From Aeromicrobium sp. Leaf245 (GTDB lineage: Bacteria; Actinomycetota; Actinomycetes; Propionibacteriales; Nocardioidaceae): a DNA stretch of 64,000 nucleotides. This document shows positions 27,470-38,993 of this stretch, piece after piece. Position numbers and translations under genes: made by a program. Numbering within the stretch: position 1 is the stretch's first letter; each line of letters starts with the position of its first letter. The notes below the pieces were generated by a model. The model had not been told where the DNA came from, did no database searches, and saw only the letters and a program-made list of their open reading frames with translations. The stretch spans positions 2,356,001-2,420,000 of the forward strand of contig NZ_OW824151.1 of NCBI RefSeq assembly GCF_942548115.1. Direction: 5' to 3'.

Positions 27470-29293
27470 ATGACCGAGCTGCTGGACCCGCCCACCGCAA
27501 CCGACCCCGCCGACCCCTCGACCCGCGTCGAGTCCTGGCTGCGCGACTTCGAGGACGCCCTGACAGCACGCGACACCGGGCGGGCGGCGTCCCTCTTCGC
27601 GCCGACCAGCTTCTGGCGCGACCTCGTCTCCTTCACCTGGAACATCACCACCGTCGAGGACCCGGCGGGCGTCAAGACGCTGCTTGACGACGTGCTCGAC
27701 CGCGTCGACCCGAGCGCCTTCACGCTCACCGAGCCGGCCACCGAGGCCGACGGCGTCGTGGAGGCCTGGATCGCGTTCGAGACCGGCGTCGGCCGCGGCA
27801 AGGGCCACCTGCGCCTCACCGACGAGGGGGCGTGGACGCTGCTCACGTCGCTGCGCGAGCTGAAGGGCCACGAGGAGAACCAGGGCGAGACCCGACCCCA
27901 GGGCGTCAGCCACGAGCTCTCCAAGGGCAGGCCGTCCTGGAAGGAGGAGCGGGACGCCGAGGAGGCCGACCTCGGGCACGGCACGCAGCCGTACGCGCTG
28001 GTCATCGGCGGCGGACAGGGCGGCATCGCGCTCGGCGCCCGGCTCCGCCAGCTCGGTGTCCCGGCCCTCGTGGTGGACCGCCACGACCGGCCGGGCGACC
28101 AGTGGCGCTCGCGCTACAAGAGCCTCTGCCTGCACGACCCGGTCTGGTACGACCACCTGCCCTACCTGCCGTTCCCGAAGAACTGGCCGGTGTTCGCACC
28201 CAAGGACAAGGTGGGCGACTGGCTCGAGATGTACACCCGGGTCATGGAGGTGCCGTACTGGTCGCGCTCCACGGTGAGGTCGGCGACGTTCGACGAGGCC
28301 GCCGGCACCTGGAGCGTGACGGTCGAGCGGGACGGCGAGTCCATCGAGCTGCGGCCCACCCAGCTGGTGTTCGCGACCGGCATGTCGGGCAAGGCCAACG
28401 TCCCGGAGCTCCCGGGCCAGGACGTCTTCGCCGGCGAGCAGCAGCACTCCAGCCAGCACCCCGGCCCGGAGGCCTACTCAGGCAAGAAGGTCGTGGTGAT
28501 CGGCTCGAACAACTCCGCCTTCGACATCTGCGGGGCGCTGTGGGAGAACGACGCGGACGTCACGATGGTGCAGCGCTCCTCCACGCACATCGTGAAGTCG
28601 GCCTCCCTCATGGACATCGGCCTGGGCGATCTCTACTCCGAGCGGGCCGTCGAGGCAGGCGTCACCACGGAGAAGGCCGACATGATCTTCGCCTCGCTGC
28701 CCTACCGGATCATGCACGAGTTCCAGATCCCGCTGTACGAGCAGATGGCCGAGCGGGACGCGGACTTCTACCAGCGGCTGGAGTCCGCGGGCTTCGACCA
28801 CGACTGGGGCGACGACGGCTCCGGCCTGTTCATGAAGTACCTGCGCCGCGGGTCGGGCTACTACATCGACGTCGGCGCGGCCGAGCTCGTCGCGGACGGG
28901 CGGGTGAAGCTCGCGCACGGCCAGGTGGACCACCTGACCGAGACGTCCGTGGTCCTGGCCGACGGCACCGAGCTCGAGGCCGACCTCGTGGTCTACGCCA
29001 CGGGCTACGGCTCGATGAACGGCTGGGTGGCCGACATCGTCGACCAGGACACCGCGGCCCGCGTCGGCAAGTGCTGGGGCCTCGGATCGGAGACGACCAA
29101 GGACCCCGGTCCGTGGGAGGGCGAGCAGCGCAACATGTGGAAGCCCACCCAGGTCGAGAACCTGTGGATGCACGGCGGCAACCTGCACCAGTCGCGCCAC
29201 TACTCGCTGTACCTGGCGCTGCAGCTGAAGGCCCGGTACGAGGGCATCCCGACCCCCGTCCACGGGCTGCAGGAGGTCCACCACACGGCCTGA
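27470..29293 (+). CDS. NTF2-like domain fused to flavin-containing monooxygenase
   Basis: 607 residues. Residues 1-130 form an NTF2/SnoaL-like domain ('WLRDFEDALTARDTGRAASLFAPTSFWRDLV'-type start and 'LREL' end). The rest is an FAD/NAD(P) oxidoreductase with the FAD loop 'VIGGGQGGIALGARL' near residue 178 and a second nucleotide loop 'VVVIGSNNSAFDICGAL' near 342. 'DLVVYATGYGSMN' is the conserved ATG motif. It probably hydroxylates an amine or carbonyl compound using NADPH and O2. Placement before betaine-type dehydrogenase genes suggests a methylated-amine or related substrate. GAGAGA lies before the ATG. A terminator separates it from the next gene. Confidence 0.85.
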   Translation: MTELLDPPTATDPADPSTRVESWLRDFEDALTARDTGRAASLFAPTSFWRDLVSFTWNITTVEDPAGVKTLLDDVLDRVDPSAFTLTEPATEADGVVEAWIAFETGVGRGKGHLRLTDEGAWTLLTSLRELKGHEENQGETRPQGVSHELSKGRPSWKEERDAEEADLGHGTQPYALVIGGGQGGIALGARLRQLGVPALVVDRHDRPGDQWRSRYKSLCLHDPVWYDHLPYLPFPKNWPVFAPKDKVGDWLEMYTRVMEVPYWSRSTVRSATFDEAAGTWSVTVERDGESIELRPTQLVFATGMSGKANVPELPGQDVFAGEQQHSSQHPGPEAYSGKKVVVIGSNNSAFDICGALWENDADVTMVQRSSTHIVKSASLMDIGLGDLYSERAVEAGVTTEKADMIFASLPYRIMHEFQIPLYEQMAERDADFYQRLESAGFDHDWGDDGSGLFMKYLRRGSGYYIDVGAAELVADGRVKLAHGQVDHLTETSVVLADGTELEADLVVYATGYGSMNGWVADIVDQDTAARVGKCWGLGSETTKDPGPWEGEQRNMWKPTQVENLWMHGGNLHQSRHYSLYLALQLKARYEGIPTPVHGLQEVHHTA

Positions 29294-29305
29294 CGGAACG
29301 GACCG

Positions 29306-29342
29306 CGGGTGCCGCCGGCCGATGACGCCGCGGCGGCACCCG
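29306..29342 (+). terminator. Hairpin terminator after monooxygenase gene
   Basis: CGGGTGCCGCCG (29306-29317) pairs perfectly with CGGCGGCACCCG (29331-29342) around a 13-base loop. A TTGACG -35-like box at 29347-29352 follows, so the dehydrogenase genes may have their own promoter. Confidence 0.8.
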
Positions 29343-29405
29343 TGGTTTGACGTGCTCTACGTGGTCCGGTTGGGTCGAAGGACTGCCCGACCGAGGAGGA
29401 ACCGA

Positions 29406-30971
29406 GTGACCACCCTGTTCATCGACGGCCGGTGGCGCGACGCGAGCGACGGCGAGACCCGCCAGATCCGCTGCCCCGCCGACGGCCACCACGTCACCAC
29501 GGTCGCCGAGGCGACCGCCGACGACGCCCGCGACGCCGTCGCCGCTGCTCGCACCGCGTTCGACGACGGCCCCTGGCCCCGCACGCCCTCCCCCGAGCGC
29601 GCCGCGCTCCTGCACCGCCTCGCCGACCGGCTCGAGGCCGAGAAGGAGACCGTCGCGCGCCTGGAGGCCCTCGACACCGGCAAGCGCATGGTCGAGGCCC
29701 GCATCGACATGGACGACGTGATCGGCGTCTTCCGTCACTTCGCCGGGCTGGCCCAGGCCGACGCCGGCCGCGTCGTCGATGCCGGCATGCCGGCCGTGAG
29801 GAGCCGGATCGTCCACGAGCCGGTGGGCGTGTGCTCCCTCATCACGCCGTGGAACTTCCCGCTGCTGCAGACGTCGTGGAAGGTCGCCCCTGCACTGGCC
29901 GCCGGGTGCACGTTCGTGCTCAAGCCGAGCGAGCTCACCCCCTCGACCGCGATCTGGCTGGTGCGCACCTTGGCCGACCTCGGGCTGCCCGACGGTGTCG
30001 CGAACCTGGTGCTCGGCGCGGGCGACCGCGTCGGCCCGGCCCTCACCGAGCCGCGTGCGGTCGACCTCGTCTCGTTCACCGGGGGGCTGGCCACCGGCCG
30101 TCGCATCATGGCGTCCGCCGCCCCGACCGTGAAGAAGATCGCCCTCGAGCTCGGGGGCAAGAACCCCAACATCGTCTTCGCCGACGCCGACTGGGACGCG
30201 GCGATCGACAACGCCCTCACCGCGGTGTTCCTGGACTCCGGGCAGGTCTGCTCCGCCGGTACCCGGCTCGTCGTCGAGGACTCGATCCACGACGCGTTCG
30301 TCGACGAGCTCGTCGAGCGTGCGGCCCGCATCCGGCTCGGTGGGCCCGACGACGAGCAGGCCGAGACCGGTCCGCTCATCAGCGCCGCGCACCGCGAGAA
30401 GGTCGAGGCCTACGTGGCCGCCGGTATCGAGGAGGGTGCGGTGCTGCGCGTCGGCGGAGCCCGACCCGACGACGCCGCGCTCGCCGACGGCTTCTACTAC
30501 CTCCCCACCATCCTCGACGAGTGCTCGGCCGACATGTCCTGCGTGCAGGACGAGAGCTTCGGGCCCGTCCTCACGGTGGAACGGTTCACCGGCGCCGACG
30601 CCGACGGCCTCGAGGAGGCCGCGGTCTCGATCGCGAACGACACGATCTACGGCCTGGCCGGGGCCGTGTGGACCCAGGACGCCGGTCGCGCCGAGCGCGT
30701 CGCCTCGCGTCTGCGGCACGGCACCATCTGGATCAACGACTACCACCCCTACGTGCCCCAGGCCGAGTGGGGCGGCTTCAAGCAGAGCGGCATCGGCCGC
30801 GAGCTGGGGCTCGCCGGGCTCGACGAGTACCGAGAGTCCAAGCACGTCTGGCACAACACCCGTCCTGCGCCGACCGGCTGGTTCGGCGCCCCGTCCGACG
30901 GGACCAGCAGCGACCAGCCCAGCACCGACCAGCCCAGCACCGACCAGCCCAGCACCGAGGAGCACGCGTGA
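29406..30971 (+). CDS. Betaine-aldehyde-type aldehyde dehydrogenase
   Basis: 521 residues from GTG 29406, which follows AGGAGG. NAD-dependent aldehyde dehydrogenase fold: '[20 protein letters not shown]' at the cofactor groove, catalytic Glu248 in 'LELGGKNPN' and nucleophile Cys282 in '[11 protein letters not shown]'. Neighbours (choline-dehydrogenase-type oxidoreductase and BCCT carrier) point to betaine aldehyde as substrate, giving glycine betaine. The last 20 residues are an odd low-complexity tail of DQPST repeats encoded by three exact 15-base repeats at 30912-30956. The stop overlaps the next start (GTGA), so the two enzymes are co-translated. Confidence 0.88.
   Translation: MTTLFIDGRWRDASDGETRQIRCPADGHHVTTVAEATADDARDAVAAARTAFDDGPWPRTPSPERAALLHRLADRLEAEKETVARLEALDTGKRMVEARIDMDDVIGVFRHFAGLAQADAGRVVDAGMPAVRSRIVHEPVGVCSLITPWNFPLLQTSWKVAPALAAGCTFVLKPSELTPSTAIWLVRTLADLGLPDGVANLVLGAGDRVGPALTEPRAVDLVSFTGGLATGRRIMASAAPTVKKIALELGGKNPNIVFADADWDAAIDNALTAVFLDSGQVCSAGTRLVVEDSIHDAFVDELVERAARIRLGGPDDEQAETGPLISAAHREKVEAYVAAGIEEGAVLRVGGARPDDAALADGFYYLPTILDECSADMSCVQDESFGPVLTVERFTGADADGLEEAAVSIANDTIYGLAGAVWTQDAGRAERVASRLRHGTIWINDYHPYVPQAEWGGFKQSGIGRELGLAGLDEYRESKHVWHNTRPAPTGWFGAPSDGTSSDQPSTDQPSTDQPSTEEHA
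30912..30956 (+). repeat. Three tandem copies of a 15-base unit in aldehyde dehydrogenase tail
   Basis: GACCAGCCCAGCACC repeated three times exactly, preceded by a partial unit (GACCAGCAGC). Encodes DQPST repeats in frame, so copy-number change would only lengthen or shorten the tail. Confidence 0.9.
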
Positions 30972-32707
30972 AGAGCTACGACTACGTCATCGTCGGCGGC
31001 GGGTCCGCCGGCTCCGCCCTGGCCAACCGGCTGAGCGCCGACCCCTCCACGAGCGTGCTGGTGCTCGAGGCCGGGCGCCCCGACACCAAGCTGGACCCGT
31101 TCATCCACATGCCTGCGGCCCTGCCGTACCCGATCGGGAACCCGCTCTACGACTGGCGCTACGAGTCCGAGCCCGAGCCCCACATGGGTGGCCGCCGCGT
31201 CTTCCACGCCCGCGGCAAGGTCCTCGGCGGCTCGTCGAGCATCAACGGCATGATCTTCCAGCGCGGCAACCCGCTCGACTACGAGCGGTGGGCCGGTGAA
31301 CCAGGCCTCGAGCACTGGGACTACGCCCACTGCCTGCCGTACTTCAAGCGCATGGAGACCTGCCTGGCCGGTGCCGACGCGTGGCGCGGCGGTTCCGGTC
31401 CGCTCGTCCTGGAGCGCGGTCCCGCCACGTCCCCGCTCTTCGGGGCGTTCTTCGAGGCCGTCCAGCAGGCGGGCCACCCTCTCACCGACGACGTGAACGG
31501 CTACCGCCAGGAGGGCTTCGCCAAGTTCGACCGCAACGTGCACCGCGGACGACGACTCAGCGCCAGCCAGGCCTACCTGGCACCGGTCAAGCACCGCAAG
31601 AACCTGACCGTGCACACGCTCTCGTTCGTCACGGGCCTGAGGACGCAGGGGAACCGCGTGACGGGTGTCGACTACGTGCGCGGCGGACGGCTCGAGCGCT
31701 CGGTGCAGGCCGGTGAGGTCGTCCTGTGCGGCGGCGCCTTCAACTCCCCCCAGCTGCTGCAGCTGGCCGGCATCGGCAACGCCGAGGAGCTGCGCGCCCT
31801 GGGCATCGACCCGGTCGTCGACCTGCCCGGCGTCGGCGAGAACATGCAGGACCACCTCGAGGTCTACATCCAGCACGCCTCCAAGCAGCCGGTGTCGATC
31901 GCGCCGTGGCTCAAGCACCGCCACAAGCCGCGCATCGGTGCCGAGTGGATGTTCCTGCGCCGCGGCGTCGGCGCCTCCAACCACTTCGAGGCCGGCGGCT
32001 TCGTCCGCAGCAACGACCAGGTCGAGTACCCGAACCTGATGTTCCACTTCCTGCCCATCGCCATCCGGTACGACGGGTCCAAGCCCGCGGGTGGCGAGGA
32101 GCACGGCGGGCACGGGTACCAGGTGCACATCGGACCCATGTACTCCGACGTGCGCGGCTCGCTCAAGATCAAGAGCCGCGATCCCCGTGAGCACCCCGCC
32201 CTGCGGTTCAACTACCTGTCCACCGAGAACGACCGACGCGAGTGGATCGAGATGATCCGCGCCGCGCGCGACATCCTCGAGCAGCCCGCGTTCTCGGCCT
32301 TCAGTGCCGGCGAGATCTCCCCCGGCCCGTCCGTGGAGACCGACCAGGAGATCCTCGACTGGGTCGCCAAGGACGCCGAGACCGCCCTGCACCCCTCGTG
32401 CACGGCCAAGATGGGCACCGACGACCTCAGCGTCGTCGATCCCGCCACCATGCGGGTGCACGGCACCGAGGGGCTGCGGGTCGTCGACGCGTCGGTCTTC
32501 CCGTACGTCACGAACGGCAACATCTACGCGCCGGTGATGATGGTGGCCGAGAAGGCCGCCGACCTCATCGCGGGGAACACACCCCTGGCGCCCGAGGACG
32601 TGCCGTTCTACCGTCACGGGACCGGGATGCCCCTGTGGCCCGAGGGCGACCCGCGCAACGACGCCGCCCCCGGCACGGTGCGGCGCAACGCCGGAGCGAC
32701 AGCATGA
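30968..32707 (+). CDS. betA: GMC oxidoreductase, choline dehydrogenase type
   Basis: 579 residues. The FAD-binding '[18 protein letters not shown]' starts at residue 6. GMC signatures are '[19 protein letters not shown]' (PS00623) and '[16 protein letters not shown]' (PS00624). The C-terminal active-site block '[10 protein letters not shown]' then '[21 protein letters not shown]' carries the catalytic His and Asn. It oxidises choline to betaine aldehyde, or a related alcohol. GTG start in a GTGA overlap with the aldehyde dehydrogenase stop, and the stop overlaps the BCCT start (ATGA): a translationally coupled trio. Substrate is inferred from the operon. Confidence 0.88.
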   Translation: MKSYDYVIVGGGSAGSALANRLSADPSTSVLVLEAGRPDTKLDPFIHMPAALPYPIGNPLYDWRYESEPEPHMGGRRVFHARGKVLGGSSSINGMIFQRGNPLDYERWAGEPGLEHWDYAHCLPYFKRMETCLAGADAWRGGSGPLVLERGPATSPLFGAFFEAVQQAGHPLTDDVNGYRQEGFAKFDRNVHRGRRLSASQAYLAPVKHRKNLTVHTLSFVTGLRTQGNRVTGVDYVRGGRLERSVQAGEVVLCGGAFNSPQLLQLAGIGNAEELRALGIDPVVDLPGVGENMQDHLEVYIQHASKQPVSIAPWLKHRHKPRIGAEWMFLRRGVGASNHFEAGGFVRSNDQVEYPNLMFHFLPIAIRYDGSKPAGGEEHGGHGYQVHIGPMYSDVRGSLKIKSRDPREHPALRFNYLSTENDRREWIEMIRAARDILEQPAFSAFSAGEISPGPSVETDQEILDWVAKDAETALHPSCTAKMGTDDLSVVDPATMRVHGTEGLRVVDASVFPYVTNGNIYAPVMMVAEKAADLIAGNTPLAPEDVPFYRHGTGMPLWPEGDPRNDAAPGTVRRNAGATA

Positions 32708-34758
32708 GCGTCGTGGACCGCGGCACCGCGGGCTCGGACGGTGCGACAGAGGAGCCGGCCTCGCGCGTCAACCTCCCCGTGTTCCTCGGGGCCTCCGTCG
32801 TCATCGTCGGCATCACCGCATGGGCGCTCGTCTCGCCCTCGAGTGCTGACGCAAGCCTCGCAACCCTGGTCGGGTGGGCCACTGACTGGTTCGGCTGGTT
32901 CTACGTGCTGCTCGCCACCGCCATCCTCGTGTTCGTCGTCTACATCGCGACCTCGCGGTTCGGCCGCACGAAGCTGGGACCGGAGCACGCGCAGCCGGAG
33001 TTCAGCACGTTCGCCTGGGCCTCCATGCTGTTCGCGGCCGGCATCGGGACCGACCTCATGTTCTTCGCGGTGGCCGAGCCGGTCACCCAGTACCTGGCGC
33101 CGCCCTCGGGCGAGCCCGAGACCGTCGACGCCGCCCGCGAGGCCACCGTGTGGACGCTCTTCCACTACGGGTTCAGCGGCTGGGGCATGTACGCCCTCAT
33201 GGGCGTGGCCCTCGGGTACTTCGCGTACCGGATGAACCTGCCCCTCGCGGTTCGTTCGGCGCTGCAGCCGCTCATCGGTCGTCGCACCGAGGGCTGGATG
33301 GGGGACACGGTCGACCTCGCCGCCGTGCTCGGCACGATCTTCGGCGTCGCCACCACGCTCGGGATCGCGGTCGTGCAGCTGAACTTCGGCCTGAACATGC
33401 TCTTCGACGTGCCGATGGGTCTCACGGCGCAGATCACCTTGATCGTGGTCGGGATCTCGATGGCGACGCTGTCGGCTGTCTCGGGCGTCGACAAGGGCAT
33501 CAAGTGGCTCTCGCAGGCGAACGTCCTGCTCGCCGTCGGCCTGGCCGTGTGGATCCTGGTGACCGGCCGCACGGCCTACCTCCTCAACGCACTCGTGCTG
33601 AACGTGGGCGACTTCGTGCGCCTGTTCCCCGACATGACCCTTCAGACCTTCGCGCACGAGGACACCGGGTCGTGGATGGCCGACTGGACGCTGTTCTTCT
33701 GGGCGTGGTGGATCGCGTGGGCGTCGTTCGTGGGGCTCTTCCTGGCGCGCATCTCGCGTGGGCGCACCATCCGTCAGTTCGTGCTCGGCACGCTCATCAT
33801 CCCGTTCCTCTACGTCCTCATGTGGATCTCGATCTTCGGGAACGCATCGATCGACCTGGTGCGGCAGGGGAACCAGACGTTCGGCGAGCTGACCATGAAC
33901 ACGCCGGAGCAGGGCTTCTACACGATGCTCGCCGAGTACCCCGGCTTCACGTTCCTCGCCTCGATCGCGACGTTCACCGGCCTGCTGTTCTACGTGACGT
34001 CGGCCGACTCGGGAGCACTCATCATGGCCAACCTGTCGTCGCGGATGCGCGACGTCCACGCCGACGCCGGCGCGCCGCTGCGCATCTTCTGGGCCGTGGC
34101 CACAGGAGCGCTCACCATCGCCCTGCTGGCGGTCGGCGGCATCGCCACCCTGCAGTCGGCGACGATCATCATGGGCATCCCGTTCGCGCTCGTCATGGTG
34201 GCGGTGATGGTCGGTCTGCACCGAGCACTGCAGGCCGAGGCCTGGATCGTCGACTCCCGCGACGGCGCCCTCCACGGGGTGCTCTCCGGGCGCAGCGGCA
34301 GCTCGGACCGGTCGCAGGGCGGTCACTGGAAGGCGCGCCTGCGCCGGGTGATGTCGTTCCCCAGCGCGACGAAGGCAGACGAGTTCCTCGACCGAGTCGT
34401 GGCCCCGGCGCTCGAGGAGGTCGCGAGCGAGCTCACGACGTCCGGGGCGAACGCCTCCACGCGACGCTGCGTCGACGAGGACGGCAGGCCCGGCGTCGAG
34501 CTGCTCGCGGAGGTGGCCGTCGGCACGACACCGTTCTGCTACCGCGTCACCCGGCGCGACGTGCCCATCCCGGTGTACAGCTCCTCGCTCGTGCCGAAGG
34601 GCGACGACTACTACGCCCGGCTCGAGGTGCACCTGCGCCACGGCGGCCAGGGCTACGACGTCATGGGGTACACGCACGGTCAGCTGATCGACGACGTGCT
34701 CGACGCCTACGAGGGACACCTGGAGTTCCTGCGGCTCGAGGACGGCACCACGCTGTAG
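32704..34758 (+). CDS. BCCT-family choline/betaine transporter
   Basis: 684 residues. Twelve membrane helices fill residues 25-530. The family signature around TM8 reads '[33 protein letters not shown]' in pieces, with the aromatic WxWWxxW box of the quaternary-ammonium site. A cytosolic C-terminal domain of about 140 residues ('[20 protein letters not shown]' onwards) is as in BetT-type carriers and may sense osmotic state. It imports choline or betaine driven by proton or sodium gradient. ATGA overlap with the oxidoreductase gene. A terminator hairpin lies at 34770-34810. Confidence 0.92.
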   Translation: MSVVDRGTAGSDGATEEPASRVNLPVFLGASVVIVGITAWALVSPSSADASLATLVGWATDWFGWFYVLLATAILVFVVYIATSRFGRTKLGPEHAQPEFSTFAWASMLFAAGIGTDLMFFAVAEPVTQYLAPPSGEPETVDAAREATVWTLFHYGFSGWGMYALMGVALGYFAYRMNLPLAVRSALQPLIGRRTEGWMGDTVDLAAVLGTIFGVATTLGIAVVQLNFGLNMLFDVPMGLTAQITLIVVGISMATLSAVSGVDKGIKWLSQANVLLAVGLAVWILVTGRTAYLLNALVLNVGDFVRLFPDMTLQTFAHEDTGSWMADWTLFFWAWWIAWASFVGLFLARISRGRTIRQFVLGTLIIPFLYVLMWISIFGNASIDLVRQGNQTFGELTMNTPEQGFYTMLAEYPGFTFLASIATFTGLLFYVTSADSGALIMANLSSRMRDVHADAGAPLRIFWAVATGALTIALLAVGGIATLQSATIIMGIPFALVMVAVMVGLHRALQAEAWIVDSRDGALHGVLSGRSGSSDRSQGGHWKARLRRVMSFPSATKADEFLDRVVAPALEEVASELTTSGANASTRRCVDEDGRPGVELLAEVAVGTTPFCYRVTRRDVPIPVYSSSLVPKGDDYYARLEVHLRHGGQGYDVMGYTHGQLIDDVLDAYEGHLEFLRLEDGTTL

Positions 34759-34769
34759 CCGGGAGGGGA

Positions 34770-34810
34770 ACGACGGAGCCGGCCCAGGGGAAGTGATCCG
34801 GCCCCGTCGT
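34770..34810 (+). terminator. Hairpin terminator after BCCT gene
   Basis: ACGACGG (34770-34776) and GCCGG (34778-34782) pair with CCGGC (34798-34802) and CCGTCGT (34804-34810), with one A-C mismatch and a 15-base loop. Confidence 0.7.
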
Positions 34811-34896
34811 CCATCCCGAGAGAAGGTCGTTCTCCCATCGCCCGGGCGGTGAGGTGCCCGAGCGTCCCTCCATCAGAACCGAAGGTCAACGACAGG

Positions 34897-35568
34897 TCAA
34901 GGGTTGACGGGCGTCGATGCCTCGTCGGCGGGCCAGCGGTTTTCTCCCAGCAGCGCGACGAGGGGCCGCGGCGACGTCCAGTGCTCCTGCTCGAGCATCG
35001 GACGCTCGTAGAAGGCCTGGACCGGGCCCAGGCAGAGGATCGCGATGGGCTCCGCACCGACGGGCATCCCGATCTCGGCGGCAACGACCTCCGGGTCGAA
35101 CAGCGAGACCCAGCCCATGCCGTAGCCCTCGGCCCGCGCGGCCAGCCAGAGGTTCTGGATCGCGCAGGAGGCGGAGGCGAGGTCCATGTGCGGCATCGTG
35201 CGTCGACCGAACACGTGTCGGTCACGGTCGTCGGTCAGGGCCACCACCAGCAGCTCCGCGCAGTCGAGCACGCCCTCGACCTTGAGCCGCATGAACTCCT
35301 CGGAGCGCTCCCCCATCGCCTCGGCGGTGAGGCGTCGCTCGGTCTCGACGTGGGCGTGCAGCCGCAGCCTCAACGAGCGGTCCGTGACCCGAACGAACCG
35401 CCACGGCTGCATCAGCCCGACGCTGGGGGCTCGGTGCGCGGCCTCGAGCAGCCGGGCCAGCACGTCCGAAGGAACCTCACCCCCGGCGAAGTGCCGCATG
35501 TCCCGACGTTCGGCGATCACCCGGTGCACGGTCTCCCGCTCGTGGTCCGGATAGGCGTGCTCGGTCAC
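34897..35568 (-). CDS. bluB: 5,6-dimethylbenzimidazole synthase
   Basis: 223 residues from GTG 35568. BluB features: 'VIAERRDMRHFAGGEVP' near the N-terminus, 'RAPSVGLMQPWRFVRV' binding FMN, 'RRTMPHMDLASASCAIQNLWLAARAEGYGMGWVSLFDP' (flavin lid, split here by description) and the C-terminal 'LLGENRWPADE'. It breaks down reduced FMN with O2 to form the lower ligand of vitamin B12. No other cobalamin genes are nearby. Divergent from the YbaK gene across 37 bases. Confidence 0.9.
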   Translation of the reverse strand: MTEHAYPDHERETVHRVIAERRDMRHFAGGEVPSDVLARLLEAAHRAPSVGLMQPWRFVRVTDRSLRLRLHAHVETERRLTAEAMGERSEEFMRLKVEGVLDCAELLVVALTDDRDRHVFGRRTMPHMDLASASCAIQNLWLAARAEGYGMGWVSLFDPEVVAAEIGMPVGAEPIAILCLGPVQAFYERPMLEQEHWTSPRPLVALLGENRWPADEASTPVNP

Positions 35569-35605
35569 GGCCGCGACGCTAGCAAGCCCCTGGCACGATG
35601 AACCC

Positions 35606-36064
35606 ATGGGGCGAGAGCGGGTGCTGGCCGACGCGGAGCGCCGTGGGCTGGAGGTCGAGCTCGTCGAGCGCCCTGCGGCCGGGAGCCTCGAGGAGGCCGC
35701 CGCCCTGCTCGGTGTGCCGCCCGGCGACATCGTCAAGACGCTCGTGGTGCAGCACGGCGACGCGTTCGTGCTCGTCCTCGTGCCCGGCGACCGACAGATC
35801 TCCTGGCCGCTCCTGCGCACCGCCCTCGGCGTGAACCGGGCGCGGATGCCCGACGCCGACGCCGCGTTCGCCGCCACCGGGTACGAACGCGGGACCATCA
35901 CGCCGCTCGGCACCACCTCCGCCCTGCCGGTCGTGGCCGACGCCTCGGTGCTCGGACGGCGCATCGCCCTCGGCGCCGGCGAGCACGGGTGGAGCGTCTG
36001 GGTCGACGCCGACGCACTCGTGACCGCCCTCGACGCCCAGGTCGCCGAGGTCACGACGACCTGA
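35606..36064 (+). CDS. YbaK/EbsC-family aminoacyl-tRNA deacylase
   Basis: 152 residues. The fold begins with 'LLGVPPGDIVKTLVVQHGDAFVLVLVPGD', has the helix 'LRTALGVNRARMPDADA' and the catalytic-site lead 'GYERGTITPLGTTSALPVVADAS', as in YbaK/ProX editing domains. Such stand-alone domains hydrolyse mischarged tRNA such as Cys-tRNA(Pro) or Ala-tRNA. The key Lys is in 'IVKTLV'. It acts in the cytosol and is monocistronic. Confidence 0.9.
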   Translation: MGRERVLADAERRGLEVELVERPAAGSLEEAAALLGVPPGDIVKTLVVQHGDAFVLVLVPGDRQISWPLLRTALGVNRARMPDADAAFAATGYERGTITPLGTTSALPVVADASVLGRRIALGAGEHGWSVWVDADALVTALDAQVAEVTTT

Positions 36065-36157
36065 CCGGCGCGGGTGCCTTCGCCCAGCGAGCCTCCCGCG
36101 GCGGATCGTGCACGAAAGCGACCACGCCGACCGTCACCCACCCGTAGGATCTCGCCC

Positions 36158-37132
36158 GTGGAGGGAGCCACGCGACGTCTCAGGCTGCCCGCGACCGCCC
36201 GGTCCGGGCTGCTCGCGGTGCTGCTGTGCGCCGTCCTGGCCACGCTCGTCGCCGGGACTCCGGCGTCCGCGGCCAAGGCCGACCCACGCCTCACCCGCCC
36301 GGTCTACGTGGACCCGACGGGCGCGGCCGCGAAGGCGGCGGCGAAGGACAGGCGCTTCGCGAAGATCGGCTCGCGGGGCCAGGCGTTCTGGGTCACCGAC
36401 GGGTACTCCGCGTCGACCGTGCGGTCGAAGGTCGAGGCCTACGCGAAGCGCGCGGTCAAGGCCCGGCGCACCCCGCTCGTGGCCGTCTACGCGATCCCCG
36501 GCCGCGACTGCGGCCAGCACTCGGCAGGTGGCCTGAGCCCCGCGCGCTACAAGGCCTGGGTCACCCAGGTGGCGGCCGGCCTGAAGGGTCGCAAGGCCAT
36601 GGTCGTGCTCGAGCCCGACGCCGTCGCCCTCATGGGCGCGTGCAGCGGTCAGGGCGACCGGGCCGCACTCCTGCGCCACGCCGTCTCGAGACTGACGTCG
36701 GCCGGCGCGTGGGTGTACCTCGACGCCGGGCACAGCAGCTGGCAGTCCCCCGACGTGATGGCCGACCGCCTCGTCTCCTCCGGCGTCCGGACCGCGCGCG
36801 GGTTCGCCGTCAACGTGTCGAACTTCCGACCGACGAAGGACGAGGCCGCGTACGCCTCCCAGGTGCTGACCGCTCTGCGCAAGCGCGGCGTGACCGGGAA
36901 GCGCTACGTCCTCGACACGTCCCGCAACGGTGCCACGACACCTCCTGACGCATGGGACTTCTGCAATCCCCGGGCCGCTCGGATCGGGCGGGCTCCGGCC
37001 GTCGTCAACCGGTCCGGGCTCGACGCGTACCTGTGGGTGAAGCGGCCGGGCGAGTCCGACGGCACGTGCCAGGGCGGCCCGACCGCGGGCCGGTGGTGGG
37101 CCACCGGCGCGCTGCGGCTGCTCGCACGCTGA
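36158..37132 (+). CDS. Secreted glycoside hydrolase family 6 (cellulase) protein
   Basis: 324 residues from GTG 36158; ATG 36074 is possible but adds 28 Arg/Pro-rich residues. Signal peptide core 'SGLLAVLLCAVLATLVAGTPASA'. GH6 landmarks: 'AVYAIPGRDCGQHSAGG', the acid Asp in 'VVLEPDAVALM', 'YLDAGHSSWQ', 'FAVNVSNFRPT', 'YVLDTSRNG' and 'YLWVKRPGESDGTC'. It cuts beta-1,4-glucan with inversion, outside the cell. No carbohydrate-binding module or linker is present, so it is a bare catalytic domain. Convergent with the kinase gene, only 11 bases apart. Confidence 0.92.
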   Translation: MEGATRRLRLPATARSGLLAVLLCAVLATLVAGTPASAAKADPRLTRPVYVDPTGAAAKAAAKDRRFAKIGSRGQAFWVTDGYSASTVRSKVEAYAKRAVKARRTPLVAVYAIPGRDCGQHSAGGLSPARYKAWVTQVAAGLKGRKAMVVLEPDAVALMGACSGQGDRAALLRHAVSRLTSAGAWVYLDAGHSSWQSPDVMADRLVSSGVRTARGFAVNVSNFRPTKDEAAYASQVLTALRKRGVTGKRYVLDTSRNGATTPPDAWDFCNPRAARIGRAPAVVNRSGLDAYLWVKRPGESDGTCQGGPTAGRWWATGALRLLAR

Positions 37133-37143
37133 GGTCCGAGCCC

Positions 37144-38982
<1,839 letters not shown>

Positions 38983-38993
38983 GGGCACCATTG

